Assembly: GCA_965278965.1 (NCBI GenBank)
Contig: OZ257127.1
Coordinates: 1,736,001-1,800,000, forward strand
Length of the DNA stretch: 64,000 nt
DNA from: UBA10649 sp965278965
GTDB taxonomy: Bacteria > Actinomycetota > Actinomycetes > S36-B12
Reading direction: 5' to 3'
The notes beneath the pieces were generated by a model. The model was not told the DNA's origin. It was given only the letters and a program-made list of their open reading frames with translations, and did not search any database. The position numbers and the translations under genes were made by a program. Each line of letters begins with the position of its first letter. The first letter of the stretch is position 1. Shown here piece by piece: positions 19,014-27,227 of this stretch.

Positions 19014-19028
19014 CAAGATGGCATCTTG
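19014..19028. promoter_or_regulatory. perfect 15-bp palindrome between dehydrogenase genes
   Basis: CAAGATGGCATCTTG is a perfect 7+1+7 inverted repeat midway between the divergent alcohol and aldehyde dehydrogenase starts, followed by ACTTATGAGATGG. It is the best-formed copy of the motif seen at 14453, 17756 and, in weaker form, near 22295 and 31335. It is a good candidate operator for the cluster's regulator. Confidence 0.7.
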
Positions 19029-19060
19029 ACTTATGAGATGGGGGGCGTCAACACTCCACC

Positions 19061-20515
19061 ATGACCATCACGATCCCGGACAACACCCTCCTGCTCGACG
19101 GTACCTGGCGCGCGGCCGCTGACGGCCAGTCGCTGCCCGTCTACGACCCCGCCGCGCGCGCCACCTTCCACGTCGCCGCGCGGGCCGGCGCAGCCGACGT
19201 CGACGCGGCCGTCGCCTCCGGCCAGCGTGCGTTCGCGGACTGGTCGCGGCGCTCGCCGTCCGAGCGCGGGGCGATCCTGGGCCGCTGGGCCCAGCTGATC
19301 TACGCCAACGTCGAGGAGCTCGCCCGGCTCGAGGCCCAGGACGTCGGCAAGCCGCTCAACGACGCCCGTCGCAACATCTACATCGCGGCCAGCATCCTGG
19401 AGTACTTCGCCGGCGCAGCGGACAAGCTCACCGGGGCGACGCTGCCGTCGCGGTCGACCGACCATGTCGGCTTCACCCTGCGCCAGCCGCTGGGCGTCTG
19501 CGCCCTGATCATCGCCTGGAACGTGCCGGCCGTCCTGATGATGGCTGACGCTGCGCCCGCACTGGCCGCCGGCAACGCCGTCGTCCTCAAGCCGTCCGAG
19601 CACGCGCCGATGAGCCCGCTCGGCCTGGCCGCCCTGGCCAAGGAAGCCGGTCTGCCCGACGGCGTCCTCAACGTGCTGCCGGGCTTCGGCCCCGAGGTGG
19701 GCGTGCCGTTGACGAGCCACCCCGGCATCAGCCACATCAGCTTCGTCGGGTCGACGCTGACCGGCCGGGCGATCATGCGCTCGGCGGCCGAGCACCTGAC
19801 GCCGGTCAAGCTGGAGCTGGGCGGCAAGTCCCCCAACGTCGTCTTCGCCGACGCGGACCTCGACCTCGCCGTCGGCACCATCGTCGAGTCCATCACCGAG
19901 AACGCCGGGCAGAACTGCTACGCCGGTTCTCGACTCCTGGTCCAGGAGACGGTCTACGACGAGGTGGTCGAACGGGTCGCGGCGCGGATGCGCGAGCAGC
20001 GGATGGGCGCCTGGCACGAGGACCTCGACCTCGGCCCACTCATCAACGAGTCCCAGTACGAGCGGGTCACCGGCTACTTCGACGTCGCCGAGGCGGAGGG
20101 GGCCCGGCTCGTCGCAGGCGGTGCGAGTGCCTCGCCCGACGGCCTGTTCGTGGCGCCCACGCTGTACGACCGGGTCGAGCCGGGCATGCGGATCGCCCGC
20201 GAGGAGGTGTTCGGACCGGTCATCGCGGCCGAGTCGTTCTCGACCGCCGCGGAGGCGGTCGAGCGCGTCAACGCCTCGCCGTACGGTCTGCTCGTCGCGG
20301 TCTGGACGAACGACCTGACGCGCGCGATGCGGGTCTCGCGGGACGTCGTCGCCGGCCAGGTGAGCGTCAACGAGTTCGCGAACGCGTACATCATCGGCTT
20401 CCCGTTCAACCTCGCGAAGGAGTCCGGGTTCAGCAAGGGTGGCGGCTACGAGGCGCTGAAGGAGTTCACGCGGGAGAAGGCCGTCTCGATGGCGTTGCGC
20501 ACGACGGAGGAGTGA
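19061..20515 (+). CDS. NAD(P)-dependent aldehyde dehydrogenase
   Basis: This 484-aa ALDH-superfamily enzyme oxidises an aldehyde to the acid. The general base is E252 in LELGGKSPN, the nucleophile is C286 in GQNCYAGSR, and the cofactor loop FVGSTLTGRAI is present. The final EVFGPVIAAESF and FNLAKESGFSKGGG segments are typical. The start lies 32 bp after the perfect palindrome. The last codons are duplicated just downstream as part of a 56-bp-period tandem repeat. The substrate may be the product of the adjacent alcohol dehydrogenase or a ring-cleavage semialdehyde. Confidence 0.92.
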   Translation: MTITIPDNTLLLDGTWRAAADGQSLPVYDPAARATFHVAARAGAADVDAAVASGQRAFADWSRRSPSERGAILGRWAQLIYANVEELARLEAQDVGKPLNDARRNIYIAASILEYFAGAADKLTGATLPSRSTDHVGFTLRQPLGVCALIIAWNVPAVLMMADAAPALAAGNAVVLKPSEHAPMSPLGLAALAKEAGLPDGVLNVLPGFGPEVGVPLTSHPGISHISFVGSTLTGRAIMRSAAEHLTPVKLELGGKSPNVVFADADLDLAVGTIVESITENAGQNCYAGSRLLVQETVYDEVVERVAARMREQRMGAWHEDLDLGPLINESQYERVTGYFDVAEAEGARLVAGGASASPDGLFVAPTLYDRVEPGMRIAREEVFGPVIAAESFSTAAEAVERVNASPYGLLVAVWTNDLTRAMRVSRDVVAGQVSVNEFANAYIIGFPFNLAKESGFSKGGGYEALKEFTREKAVSMALRTTEE

Positions 20516-20604
20516 GGCGCCAGCCGAGCCCCGGACGTCGGGCGCCATCGACCCGCACGACGGAGGAGGCAGGCGCCAGCCGAGCCCCGGACGTCGGGCG
20601 CCAT
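20498..20604. repeat. two-copy tandem repeat over the aldehyde dehydrogenase 3' end
   Basis: A 51-bp unit (20498-20548) recurs at 20554-20604 with a period of 56 bp and a two-base difference. The first copy contains the gene's TGA; the second has GC at the corresponding place and so lacks the stop. Each unit ends in GGCGCC-bounded sequence. Confidence 0.95.
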
Positions 20605-20608
20605 GCAA

Positions 20609-20648
20609 ACGAGCCGGGCGGCTCCCCGCGGGGAGCCGCCCGGCTCGT
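20609..20648. terminator. 40-bp bidirectional hairpin
   Basis: This is a perfect 19-bp stem (20609-20627 with 20630-20648) with a two-base centre, made of GAGCCGGGCGGCTCCCC and its complement. It lies between the convergent aldehyde dehydrogenase and TauD-like genes, as expected of a shared terminator, although no T-run follows. Confidence 0.8.
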
Positions 20649-20671
20649 GCTTCATCCCAGGGAGGAGAAGC

Positions 20672-21757
20672 TCAGTTGCCCCACTCCAGGCGGGGGATGA
20701 CCGCCTCGACCACGTGGAACTTGCCGTTGTCGTCGGACGCGCCCGCCTCGCGGGTCGAGGTGCGGTCCTTGACCACCGAGTTCTTCCCGAAGCCCGGGGT
20801 CAGCGGCCGGTCGACGTCACGCTTGAGCCACAGCCGCAGCAGGTGGCGACGGCGCTGGAGCTCGGGGTAGTCAGTGAACTCCGTGCGCGAGTGGAGAGCG
20901 GCGTAGTTCAGCAGCCACTGCATGTCGCCGGGCTGGAAGTCCATGTCGAGCGCGACTCCGGGTTCGTACGTGATGTCGTCGACGAGCCGGATCACCTCGG
21001 CCTGCTCCGGTGTCAGATGCGGCACGCCGTCGTACCCCTGCGCCGAGAAGATCATCGAGCTGCCGGCGTAGATGCTGAAGACCCCGTCGACATAACTGAC
21101 GATCGGCGACGTGTAGGTGTCGGCTGGGGCGTCGGGATCCTGCTTGCGCCAGTCCCAGTGGTACTCGTCGAACAGCAGCGGGGCGAGGTCAGGCCGACGC
21201 CGCAGCACCTCGTTGAACAGCGTCGCGCCGCTCACGAGGCTGCTCGCGCCGCCGGACTTCGACGGCCGCAGGCACATGAGCGACACGACGTCGGAGCTGT
21301 CGGAGTGGAAGACCAGCTTGTCGCGAACCCGTGACGGCATGGCCGTGGGGTCGTCCATCGTCTTGTCCGAGGTGGCGATCACGTGGTCGATCAGGTCACC
21401 GAGCTCGTTCTGCCGCATGGGCACGCCCAGGTGCAGCCCGACGACGAAGAAGATGGCGCCGGACAGCGCGTCGGAGTACTCGCTCGTCCGCAGGCCGCGT
21501 ACGAGCACGAAGCCGCGCCCGGTGTCCATGTCGGCCCCCCAGCGCTCGACGGCCGGCGCGCAGACGGTGAGCGGATAGTCCGCCGCCGTCGCGGTGCGCA
21601 GATCGGGGTCGTCGTGGAGGAACTGGCGGCCGACCTCCTCGAGCTCGGTGCGCTCGGCGTCGCTGAGGACGTAGATCCACTCAGTCGACTGGGCGAGCTC
21701 GTCGCCTCGCCAGGCGAGCGGTCCACTGATCGGGGCCAGCTCGGTCGTGCTCGTCAT
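20672..21757 (-). CDS. TauD/TfdA-family Fe(II)/2-oxoglutarate dioxygenase
   Basis: This 361-aa protein has the TauD fold pattern. Iron ligands are H151 and D153 (VFHSDSSD) with distal H289 (AALHSRTEF), and an arginine-rich HLLRLWLKRD segment matches the 2-oxoglutarate-binding strand. Members hydroxylate or decouple sulfonates, aryloxyacetates, betaines and others; the extended N-terminus with DYPLTVCAPAV resembles a large actinobacterial/proteobacterial TauD subgroup of unknown substrate. It is followed 38 bp upstream by the VOC gene on the same strand and is likely co-transcribed with it. Confidence 0.82.
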   Translation of the reverse strand: MTSTTELAPISGPLAWRGDELAQSTEWIYVLSDAERTELEEVGRQFLHDDPDLRTATAADYPLTVCAPAVERWGADMDTGRGFVLVRGLRTSEYSDALSGAIFFVVGLHLGVPMRQNELGDLIDHVIATSDKTMDDPTAMPSRVRDKLVFHSDSSDVVSLMCLRPSKSGGASSLVSGATLFNEVLRRRPDLAPLLFDEYHWDWRKQDPDAPADTYTSPIVSYVDGVFSIYAGSSMIFSAQGYDGVPHLTPEQAEVIRLVDDITYEPGVALDMDFQPGDMQWLLNYAALHSRTEFTDYPELQRRRHLLRLWLKRDVDRPLTPGFGKNSVVKDRTSTREAGASDDNGKFHVVEAVIPRLEWGN

Positions 21758-21795
21758 GTGCGCCTCCGCGGGAAGTCGGTGGGGGGAGTCGTGGG

Positions 21796-22251
21796 TCAGT
21801 CGGATCCCCAGAGCCGGCGGACCGACTCGAAGACCTTCTGGTTGTGCGAGATCTCGACGACGTTGCCATCGGGGTCCTTCAGCGCGCAGATGTAGCCGAC
21901 CTGGCCGCCCATCTCGCGAGGCTCCCAGTGCAGGGCGTCGAGCGCACGGGCGCGATCGGCCATGGCGTCGACATCCTCACGCGCGGGCACCTCGATGCCG
22001 ATGTGCGCGAACGGGTGGAGCAGGCCGAGCTGGCCGCCGTTGTCCTTGGTGAAGGCGACGAAGACGAGGACGAACGGCGTCGCGGACTGGTTCGGGTTGG
22101 ACAGCCACACGCTGCGGCCGTCGGCGTCGGCGAACTCCTCCACGACGACCAGGGGAGTCAAGGAGGTGTAGAACGCGATCGTCTTGTCCAGGTCGCCGCT
22201 GGGCAGGGCGACATGGGTCCAGCGGGCCTCGGTGAGAGTGGACTGCGACAT
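21796..22251 (-). CDS. VOC-family glyoxalase-like protein
   Basis: This 151-aa VOC protein has two half-modules (WTHVALPSGDLDKTIAFYTS and FAHIGIEVPAREDVDAMADR) and ends in DPDGNVVEISHNQK. The residues H in THVAL, H in FAHIGI and E in VVEISHN could form the metal triad, so it may be a catalytic lyase, isomerase or small extradiol-type enzyme. The ATG at 22251 follows AGAGG; a longer in-frame reading is unlikely. It is divergent from the aldo-keto reductase gene. Confidence 0.78.
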   Translation of the reverse strand: MSQSTLTEARWTHVALPSGDLDKTIAFYTSLTPLVVVEEFADADGRSVWLSNPNQSATPFVLVFVAFTKDNGGQLGLLHPFAHIGIEVPAREDVDAMADRARALDALHWEPREMGGQVGYICALKDPDGNVVEISHNQKVFESVRRLWGSD

Positions 22252-22294
22252 CTTCGGCCTCTTTCTCCTTCGTCTGGCCCCGATGCTAGCCGGG

Positions 22295-22340
22295 GACGTC
22301 GTATTGCACAATGAGATGGCGAATCGCAAAGCAAGATGGT
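22295..22340. promoter_or_regulatory. candidate regulator box at VOC/aldo-keto reductase divergent promoter
   Basis: GACGTCGTATTGCAC (22295-22309) is followed by AATGAGATGGCGAATCGC and CAAGATGG. Elements recur at other cluster promoters: GTATTG plus CGAATCGCA near 31341, and ATGAGATGG near 19032. The weaker symmetry makes this tentative. Confidence 0.4.
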
Positions 22341-22385
22341 GTGATGGGTCCCCGAAAGGCCCTTACGTGACGATAAGGAGTACCC

Positions 22386-23411
22386 GTGGAGTTTCGCGCG
22401 CTGGGCCGCACCGGCATCCAGGTCAGCCCGCTGTGCCTCGGCACGATGATGTTCGGCGCCTGGGGCAACTCCGACGCCGATGAGTGCGTGCGGATCATCC
22501 ACCGGGCCCTCGACGCCGGGATCAACATCGTGGACACCGCGGACGTCTACGCGTTCGGGGAGACCGAGGAGATCCTCGGCCGCGCGCTCGCCGGCCGTCG
22601 CGACGACGTCGTCGTGGCCACGAAGTTCTACAACGCGATGGACGACGACCCCAACCACCGCGGGGCGTCACGTCGATGGATCGTGCGTGCGTGCGAGGAC
22701 AGCCTGCGGCGCCTGGGCACGGACCACATCGACCTCTACCAGGTGCACCACCCCGACGCCCAGACCGACATCGACGAGACGCTCGGCGCCCTCAGCGACC
22801 TCGTGCACGCCGGCAAGGTGCGGGCCATCGGCACATCGGTGTTCCCGGCCGAGCAGCTCGTCGAGGCCCAGTGGGCCGCAGAACGTCGCGCCCACGTGCG
22901 CTTCACGACCGAGCAGCTGTCGTACTCGATCTTCGCCCGGCACGCCGAGTCGGCCGTGCTCCCGACCGCCGAGCGCTACGGCCTCGGCGTGCTCGTCTGG
23001 AGCCCGCTGAACGGCGGCTGGCTCACCGGCAAGTACCGCCGCGGCGTCGAGGCGCCGGCGGACTCGCGCGCGGCGATGAACGCCGACCACTTCGACTACC
23101 GGCACGAGGCCGCCCGCCAGCGCAAGCTCGACCTCGTCGACGCGCTTGACGCGATCGCGAAGGATGCCGGCCTCACGCTCATCGAGCTGGCCCTCGGCTT
23201 CGTCCAGTCGCACCGCGCCGTGACGACCGCGATCATCGGGCCGCGCACGATGGCCCAGCTGGACAGCCAGCTCGGCGCCGCCGGACTCGTCCTGACCGAC
23301 GACGTCCTGGACGCGATCGACGCGCTCGTCGACCCGGGCAGCGACATCAACGCGGGTGACGTCGGCTACGTCCCGCCCGCCGTCAGCGACGCGAGCCTGC
23401 GCCGCCGCTAG
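22386..23411 (+). CDS. aldo/keto reductase
   Basis: This 341-aa NADPH-dependent AKR-family TIM barrel has the catalytic tetrad D50, Y55 (DTADVYAFGE), K80 (VVVATKFYN) and H121 (LYQVHHPD). The NADP-binding C-terminal loop is TTAIIGPRTMAQLDSQLGAA. It resembles YajO/GSP69-type oxidoreductases that reduce aldehydes or ketones. The GTG start follows AAGGAG with proper spacing. It is convergent with the amidohydrolase gene across a CCGGGCTG-type palindrome. Confidence 0.88.
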   Translation: MEFRALGRTGIQVSPLCLGTMMFGAWGNSDADECVRIIHRALDAGINIVDTADVYAFGETEEILGRALAGRRDDVVVATKFYNAMDDDPNHRGASRRWIVRACEDSLRRLGTDHIDLYQVHHPDAQTDIDETLGALSDLVHAGKVRAIGTSVFPAEQLVEAQWAAERRAHVRFTTEQLSYSIFARHAESAVLPTAERYGLGVLVWSPLNGGWLTGKYRRGVEAPADSRAAMNADHFDYRHEAARQRKLDLVDALDAIAKDAGLTLIELALGFVQSHRAVTTAIIGPRTMAQLDSQLGAAGLVLTDDVLDAIDALVDPGSDINAGDVGYVPPAVSDASLRRR

Positions 23412-23417
23412 CCGCGA

Positions 23418-23433
23418 CCGGGCTGCAGCCCGG
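23418..23433. terminator. short palindrome between convergent genes
   Basis: CCGGGCTGCAGCCCGG is a perfect 16-bp palindrome in the 27-bp gap between the aldo-keto reductase and amidohydrolase stops. It could act as a weak bidirectional terminator. Confidence 0.5.
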
Positions 23434-23438
23434 ACTCC

Positions 23439-24833
23439 TCAGGCGGACGGGATCAGGGGCCAGCTCGCCGGCACTGAGATCCCGGCTCGACGGAGCAGGT
23501 CGCGGCGAGCCTCCTCGGCCTCCGCCCGCAGCGCATCCTCGTCGACCGTCGTGCACACGCCGTCGCGCACCACGATCTGCCCGTCGACGACGACATCGCG
23601 CACGCCATGCCCGTCGGCGGACCACACGAGGGTGTGCGCGATGTCCCCGCGCGGCGTCCAGGCCGGTCCGCTCGCCCGGTGCACGACGAGGTCGGCCGCC
23701 TTGCCGGGCTCCAGTGAGCCGATGAGGCCGCCCATCCCGATCGCCTCGGCCCCGTCGACCGTGGCGAGCGCGAACGCCGCAGCAGCGGGCAGGCGGGTCG
23801 GATCCGCCGCCTGGTCCTTCGCCAGCCCGCTGGCCAGCGCCGCAGACCGAAGCACATCGATCGCATCCCCGGCGTTCACCGAGTCGCATCCGAGGGCGAC
23901 GCGACCACCGCGCTCGACGATCTCCGCGTGCCGCCCGGCCCGGGTGACGCCCTGTCCCAGCCGCAGGTACGCCCACGGGCAGTAGGCGACGGCCGTGCGG
24001 CTGGACAGCAGGCGGTCGACCTCGTCGTCGTCGAGGTGGACCGCGTGCCCCAGGAGCAGGTGGGGGCCGAGGACGCCGAGCCGGTCGAGGTGGACCAGCG
24101 GCCGCGCACCCGTTCGCGCCAGGTAGTCCCGCACGTCGCCGTCGTGAGGCGAGATGTGCATCGTCATCCCGACCCCGCGCCGGCGGGCGAGGTCAGCGGC
24201 GCCCGCCATGAGCTCGTCAGTCGCCAGGCCGTGCCCGACGAGAGTGACCCACGCCGTCACGCGGCCACCGGCGGGGTAGCGGTCGATCAGCGCCTCGTTC
24301 TCGGCGAGCACGACCTGGGCGGACGCGGACAACGGGAGGCCGGCGGTGTCGGACCCCCAGCGGCCGACCGTCCCGCGCAAGCCTGACTGCGTCATTGCGT
24401 CGGCGACGCGATCGGGATGGGCCACCGTCCCGGCCTCGATCACGGTCGTGACGCCTGCCCGAAGGCTCTCGACGCAGGTGAGGAGGGACGCGAGGTGATC
24501 GTCCTGGGGGCCGTGCTCCGCGTGCAGCGGGACCGCCCACTCATAGATCGACTCCCCCTGCGGAAGGTCGTCCGGGATAGAGCTGCGCACGAGCGCGTCG
24601 CCCGTGTGGTGCTGGTGCGCATCGATGAGCCCCGGGGTGACGACGCAGCCCGTCGCGTCGAGCTCGGGCGTTCCCGGGTAGGCGGCGCGCAGGTTCGTCG
24701 TCGATCCGACCGCGAGGATGCGGCCACCGGCGACGGCGACGGCCCCGCCGACCAGGACGTCACGCGTCGGGTTCATCGTCACGACGTCGCCGCCGGTGAC
24801 CAGCAGCGTGGCGGTCACGTCGTCGGGGCTCAT
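23439..24833 (-). CDS. ATZ/TRZ-type amidohydrolase
   Basis: This 464-aa amidohydrolase-superfamily metalloenzyme has the strand-1 HxH motif in LIDAHQHH (H73, H75), MHISPHDGD and LLLGHAVHLDDDEVD segments, and a catalytic Asp in LGCDSVNAGD. This arrangement matches deaminases/dechlorinases of the TrzN/AtzB/SsnA/guanine-deaminase group, which act on N-heterocycles. The closest substrate cannot be read from sequence. It overlaps the SnoaL-like gene (ATGA) and is probably co-transcribed from the 26-kb end of this run. Confidence 0.83.
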   Translation of the reverse strand: MSPDDVTATLLVTGGDVVTMNPTRDVLVGGAVAVAGGRILAVGSTTNLRAAYPGTPELDATGCVVTPGLIDAHQHHTGDALVRSSIPDDLPQGESIYEWAVPLHAEHGPQDDHLASLLTCVESLRAGVTTVIEAGTVAHPDRVADAMTQSGLRGTVGRWGSDTAGLPLSASAQVVLAENEALIDRYPAGGRVTAWVTLVGHGLATDELMAGAADLARRRGVGMTMHISPHDGDVRDYLARTGARPLVHLDRLGVLGPHLLLGHAVHLDDDEVDRLLSSRTAVAYCPWAYLRLGQGVTRAGRHAEIVERGGRVALGCDSVNAGDAIDVLRSAALASGLAKDQAADPTRLPAAAAFALATVDGAEAIGMGGLIGSLEPGKAADLVVHRASGPAWTPRGDIAHTLVWSADGHGVRDVVVDGQIVVRDGVCTTVDEDALRAEAEEARRDLLRRAGISVPASWPLIPSA

Positions 24834-25234
24834 TCGCCCTCGACCTGGCGGCGGAACTCCAGGCCGTCCCAGTAGTCGACCCGATGGGCGATGAGCCCGT
24901 CGAGCACGCGGAAGCGGAACACCCCACGGATCTCCACGGGACGGACGACGCCGTCACTCCCGGATGCCCGGAAGGACATCCGATAGGCCGCAACAGCCCG
25001 GTCGTCCTCGACGACCAGGTCCTCCAGCTCGTAGCGCAGGCCGTCGAAGCCGGCAAGGAAGCCGACGAGCCTCTCGCGGTACGCGTCCCGCCCGTGCACG
25101 CTGTGGCCGAGCGAGGACGTGTGCTCGTTGTGGAAGTCGGACGTCACGCATGCAGCGATCACGTCGGCGTCGTGGCTGTTGAGTGCGTCGAGGTAGCCCA
25201 CGACGGCGCGTGCAGTGACCTCACGGTCGGTCAT
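24830..25234 (-). CDS. SnoaL-like (NTF2-fold) protein
   Basis: This 134-aa protein has the NTF2-like/SnoaL pattern: helix VVGYLDALNSHDADVIAACV, FHNEHTSSLG, helix GRDAYRERLVGFLAGF, then strands ending VFRFRVLDGLIAHRVDYWDG. Such proteins act as cyclases, isomerases or esterase-like enzymes; the function here is unknown. It overlaps the downstream amidohydrolase start by four bases. Confidence 0.75.
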   Translation of the reverse strand: MTDREVTARAVVGYLDALNSHDADVIAACVTSDFHNEHTSSLGHSVHGRDAYRERLVGFLAGFDGLRYELEDLVVEDDRAVAAYRMSFRASGSDGVVRPVEIRGVFRFRVLDGLIAHRVDYWDGLEFRRQVEGE

Positions 25235-25273
25235 GCGGTGATCCTCTCGCGGCGGACGGGGACAGGAGCCTCG

Positions 25274-26305
25274 TCAGTGCGTCATGACGAGCTTGCCCTG
25301 CAGTGCCGCGGCCTCCATCAGCTCGTGCGCCTCCCGCACCTGCGCGATGGGCAGGACACGGTCGATGATCGACGGCAGGTCCGACGACCAGCAGAACGCG
25401 AGCATGCGCCCGAACTCCTCGAACGCGTAGCCGTCGACGCCCAGCAGCGCGATCCCGTTCCGGTAGGCGTCCGGCAGCAGGAGGTCGACGGTCGCCCCGG
25501 TCGTGGTCCCGCAGAAGGCCAGCCGGCCCAGCGGGCGCAGCGCACGGATCGACGGGCCGAACAGCGCCGGACCGAGATGGTCGAAGACCATGTCGGCGCC
25601 ACGGCCCCCGGTCAGCTGGCGGACCGCCGTGACAAGGTCGGCCTCGGTCGTGTTGACGAAGGCGTCGGCGCCGTGGGCCAGCGCGTGGTCGCGCTCCTCG
25701 TCGACGCGCGACGTGACGATGACGCGGGCACCGGCGCGCTTGGCCAGGTGGACCGCCGCCGTCGTGACACCGCTGGCGGCGGCGTGGACGAGCAGCGTCT
25801 CTCCCACGCAGAGCCGGCCGGTGACGAACAACGCGTGCCAGGCCAGCGAGTACACGGTCGGCACCGCTGCGGCCTGGACGAGGTCGACGTGGTCCGGGAC
25901 GACGAGGGCGTGGCTGGACGGCACGACACACAGAGCCCCGTAGCCACCCGCGCGGCTCGCCCCGATGACCTGCTGGTCACCGCAGAACTGGTCGGTGCCC
26001 CGGCGGCAGTGCTCGCAGTGACCGCACGCCACGGCCGGGTTCACCACGACCCGCTCGCCGATACGGGCCCGCGAGACGTCCGAGCCGACGTCGGCGACCA
26101 CGCCGGCGACGTCCATGCCGGCGATGTGCGGGAGGGAGAAGCCGGGCATGAACGCGGGACCCTGCCGCTGGAGCAGATCCATCCGGTTCAGGCCGACCGC
26201 GGTCACGGCGACGACGACGTCGGTCGGCCCGGGCGTCGGGTCGGCGACCTCAGCGAGCTCGAGGACCTCAGGGCCGCCGTGGCTGCGGTACAGCGCGGCC
26301 TTCAT
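25274..26305 (-). CDS. quinone-oxidoreductase/zinc-binding dehydrogenase
   Basis: This 343-aa medium-chain dehydrogenase/reductase has the structural zinc lobe (C94, C97, C100, C108). The catalytic zinc cysteine is replaced in GLNRMDLL, as in quinone-oxidoreductase-like members. The nucleotide-binding motif is LLVHAAASGVTTAAVHLAK. It likely reduces an enone or quinone with NADPH. It lies 13 bp after the permease gene and therefore may belong to the transporter operon. Confidence 0.82.
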   Translation of the reverse strand: MKAALYRSHGGPEVLELAEVADPTPGPTDVVVAVTAVGLNRMDLLQRQGPAFMPGFSLPHIAGMDVAGVVADVGSDVSRARIGERVVVNPAVACGHCEHCRRGTDQFCGDQQVIGASRAGGYGALCVVPSSHALVVPDHVDLVQAAAVPTVYSLAWHALFVTGRLCVGETLLVHAAASGVTTAAVHLAKRAGARVIVTSRVDEERDHALAHGADAFVNTTEADLVTAVRQLTGGRGADMVFDHLGPALFGPSIRALRPLGRLAFCGTTTGATVDLLLPDAYRNGIALLGVDGYAFEEFGRMLAFCWSSDLPSIIDRVLPIAQVREAHELMEAAALQGKLVMTH

Positions 26306-26318
26306 CAGGCGGTGCCGG

Positions 26319-27227
26319 TCACGCGAGCCCGCGCACGAACGGTTGGCCGTACGCCGCGGGCGCTCGACTCCGACGGGCGAACACGACCATCGCGACGAGC
26401 GCGAGGATGTACGGCGAGGCGATGAGCAGCTGCGCGTTGAGCGTGAAGCCGAGCGCGGGCAGCGCCAGTCGCATCGCGTCGGCGGCGCCGAACAGCAGGC
26501 AGCCCGCGATCGTGCCCTTGATCGTCCACCCGCCGAAGATGACCGCCGCGATCACGACGTAGCCGCGGGCAGCGGTCATGTTCTGGTTGAACAGTCCCAC
26601 CTCGGCCACGGAGAGGTACGCCCCACCCAGGCCCGCGAACGCCCCGGCGAGCAGCAGGCCCTGCCGCTGCTTCTTGAGCACGTCGATGCCGGTGGCGTCG
26701 ACGGCGGCCGGGTTCTCCCCGATGGCGCGCATGTCCAGACCCCAGCGCGTCCGGTACATCACGAACCAGACGGTCGGGATGAGGATCCACAGCAGGTACG
26801 CCGGCCAGCGCTGGTTGAACACCGCCTGGCCGACGAGCGGCAGGTCGGACAAGAACGGGATCTCGAACTTCGACAGCTGCGCGGTGCCCAGGTCGAGGGT
26901 GTCGAGGAGGAAGCTCGTCAGCCCGAGCACGAGGAGGTTCAACGTGAGGCCGACGACGTAGGTGTTGACCGTCAGCCGGTAGCTGAAGGTCGAGTGCACG
27001 AGCGCGATCAGGACGCCGGCGAGTATGCCGAAGACCAGCCCGAGCACCGGCGACCCGGTCACCGTCGCACCGAGGATGGCCGAGAAGGCGCCGGCGAGCA
27101 TCATGCCCTCGATCGAGATGTTGATCATCCCGGCCTTCTCGGCCATGTACTCGCCGAGGCCGGCGAACATCAACGGCGTCGCGAGCCGCAGCGAGCTCGC
27201 GAGGATCAACGCGATGGACTCGATCAT
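26319..27227 (-). CDS. ABC importer permease (nucleoside/BMP type)
   Basis: This 302-aa inner-membrane permease of the BmpC/NupQ branch has about eight to nine hydrophobic segments. It shows the diagnostic GLGEYMAEKAGMINISIEGM opening, shared with branched-chain and nucleoside importers, and NPAAVDATGIDVLKKQ as the ATPase-contact loop. It pairs with the second permease (27224-28366). The ATG at 27227 overlaps that gene's stop (ATGA). Longer upstream readings in this frame lie within the other permease. Confidence 0.9.
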   Translation of the reverse strand: MIESIALILASSLRLATPLMFAGLGEYMAEKAGMINISIEGMMLAGAFSAILGATVTGSPVLGLVFGILAGVLIALVHSTFSYRLTVNTYVVGLTLNLLVLGLTSFLLDTLDLGTAQLSKFEIPFLSDLPLVGQAVFNQRWPAYLLWILIPTVWFVMYRTRWGLDMRAIGENPAAVDATGIDVLKKQRQGLLLAGAFAGLGGAYLSVAEVGLFNQNMTAARGYVVIAAVIFGGWTIKGTIAGCLLFGAADAMRLALPALGFTLNAQLLIASPYILALVAMVVFARRSRAPAAYGQPFVRGLA

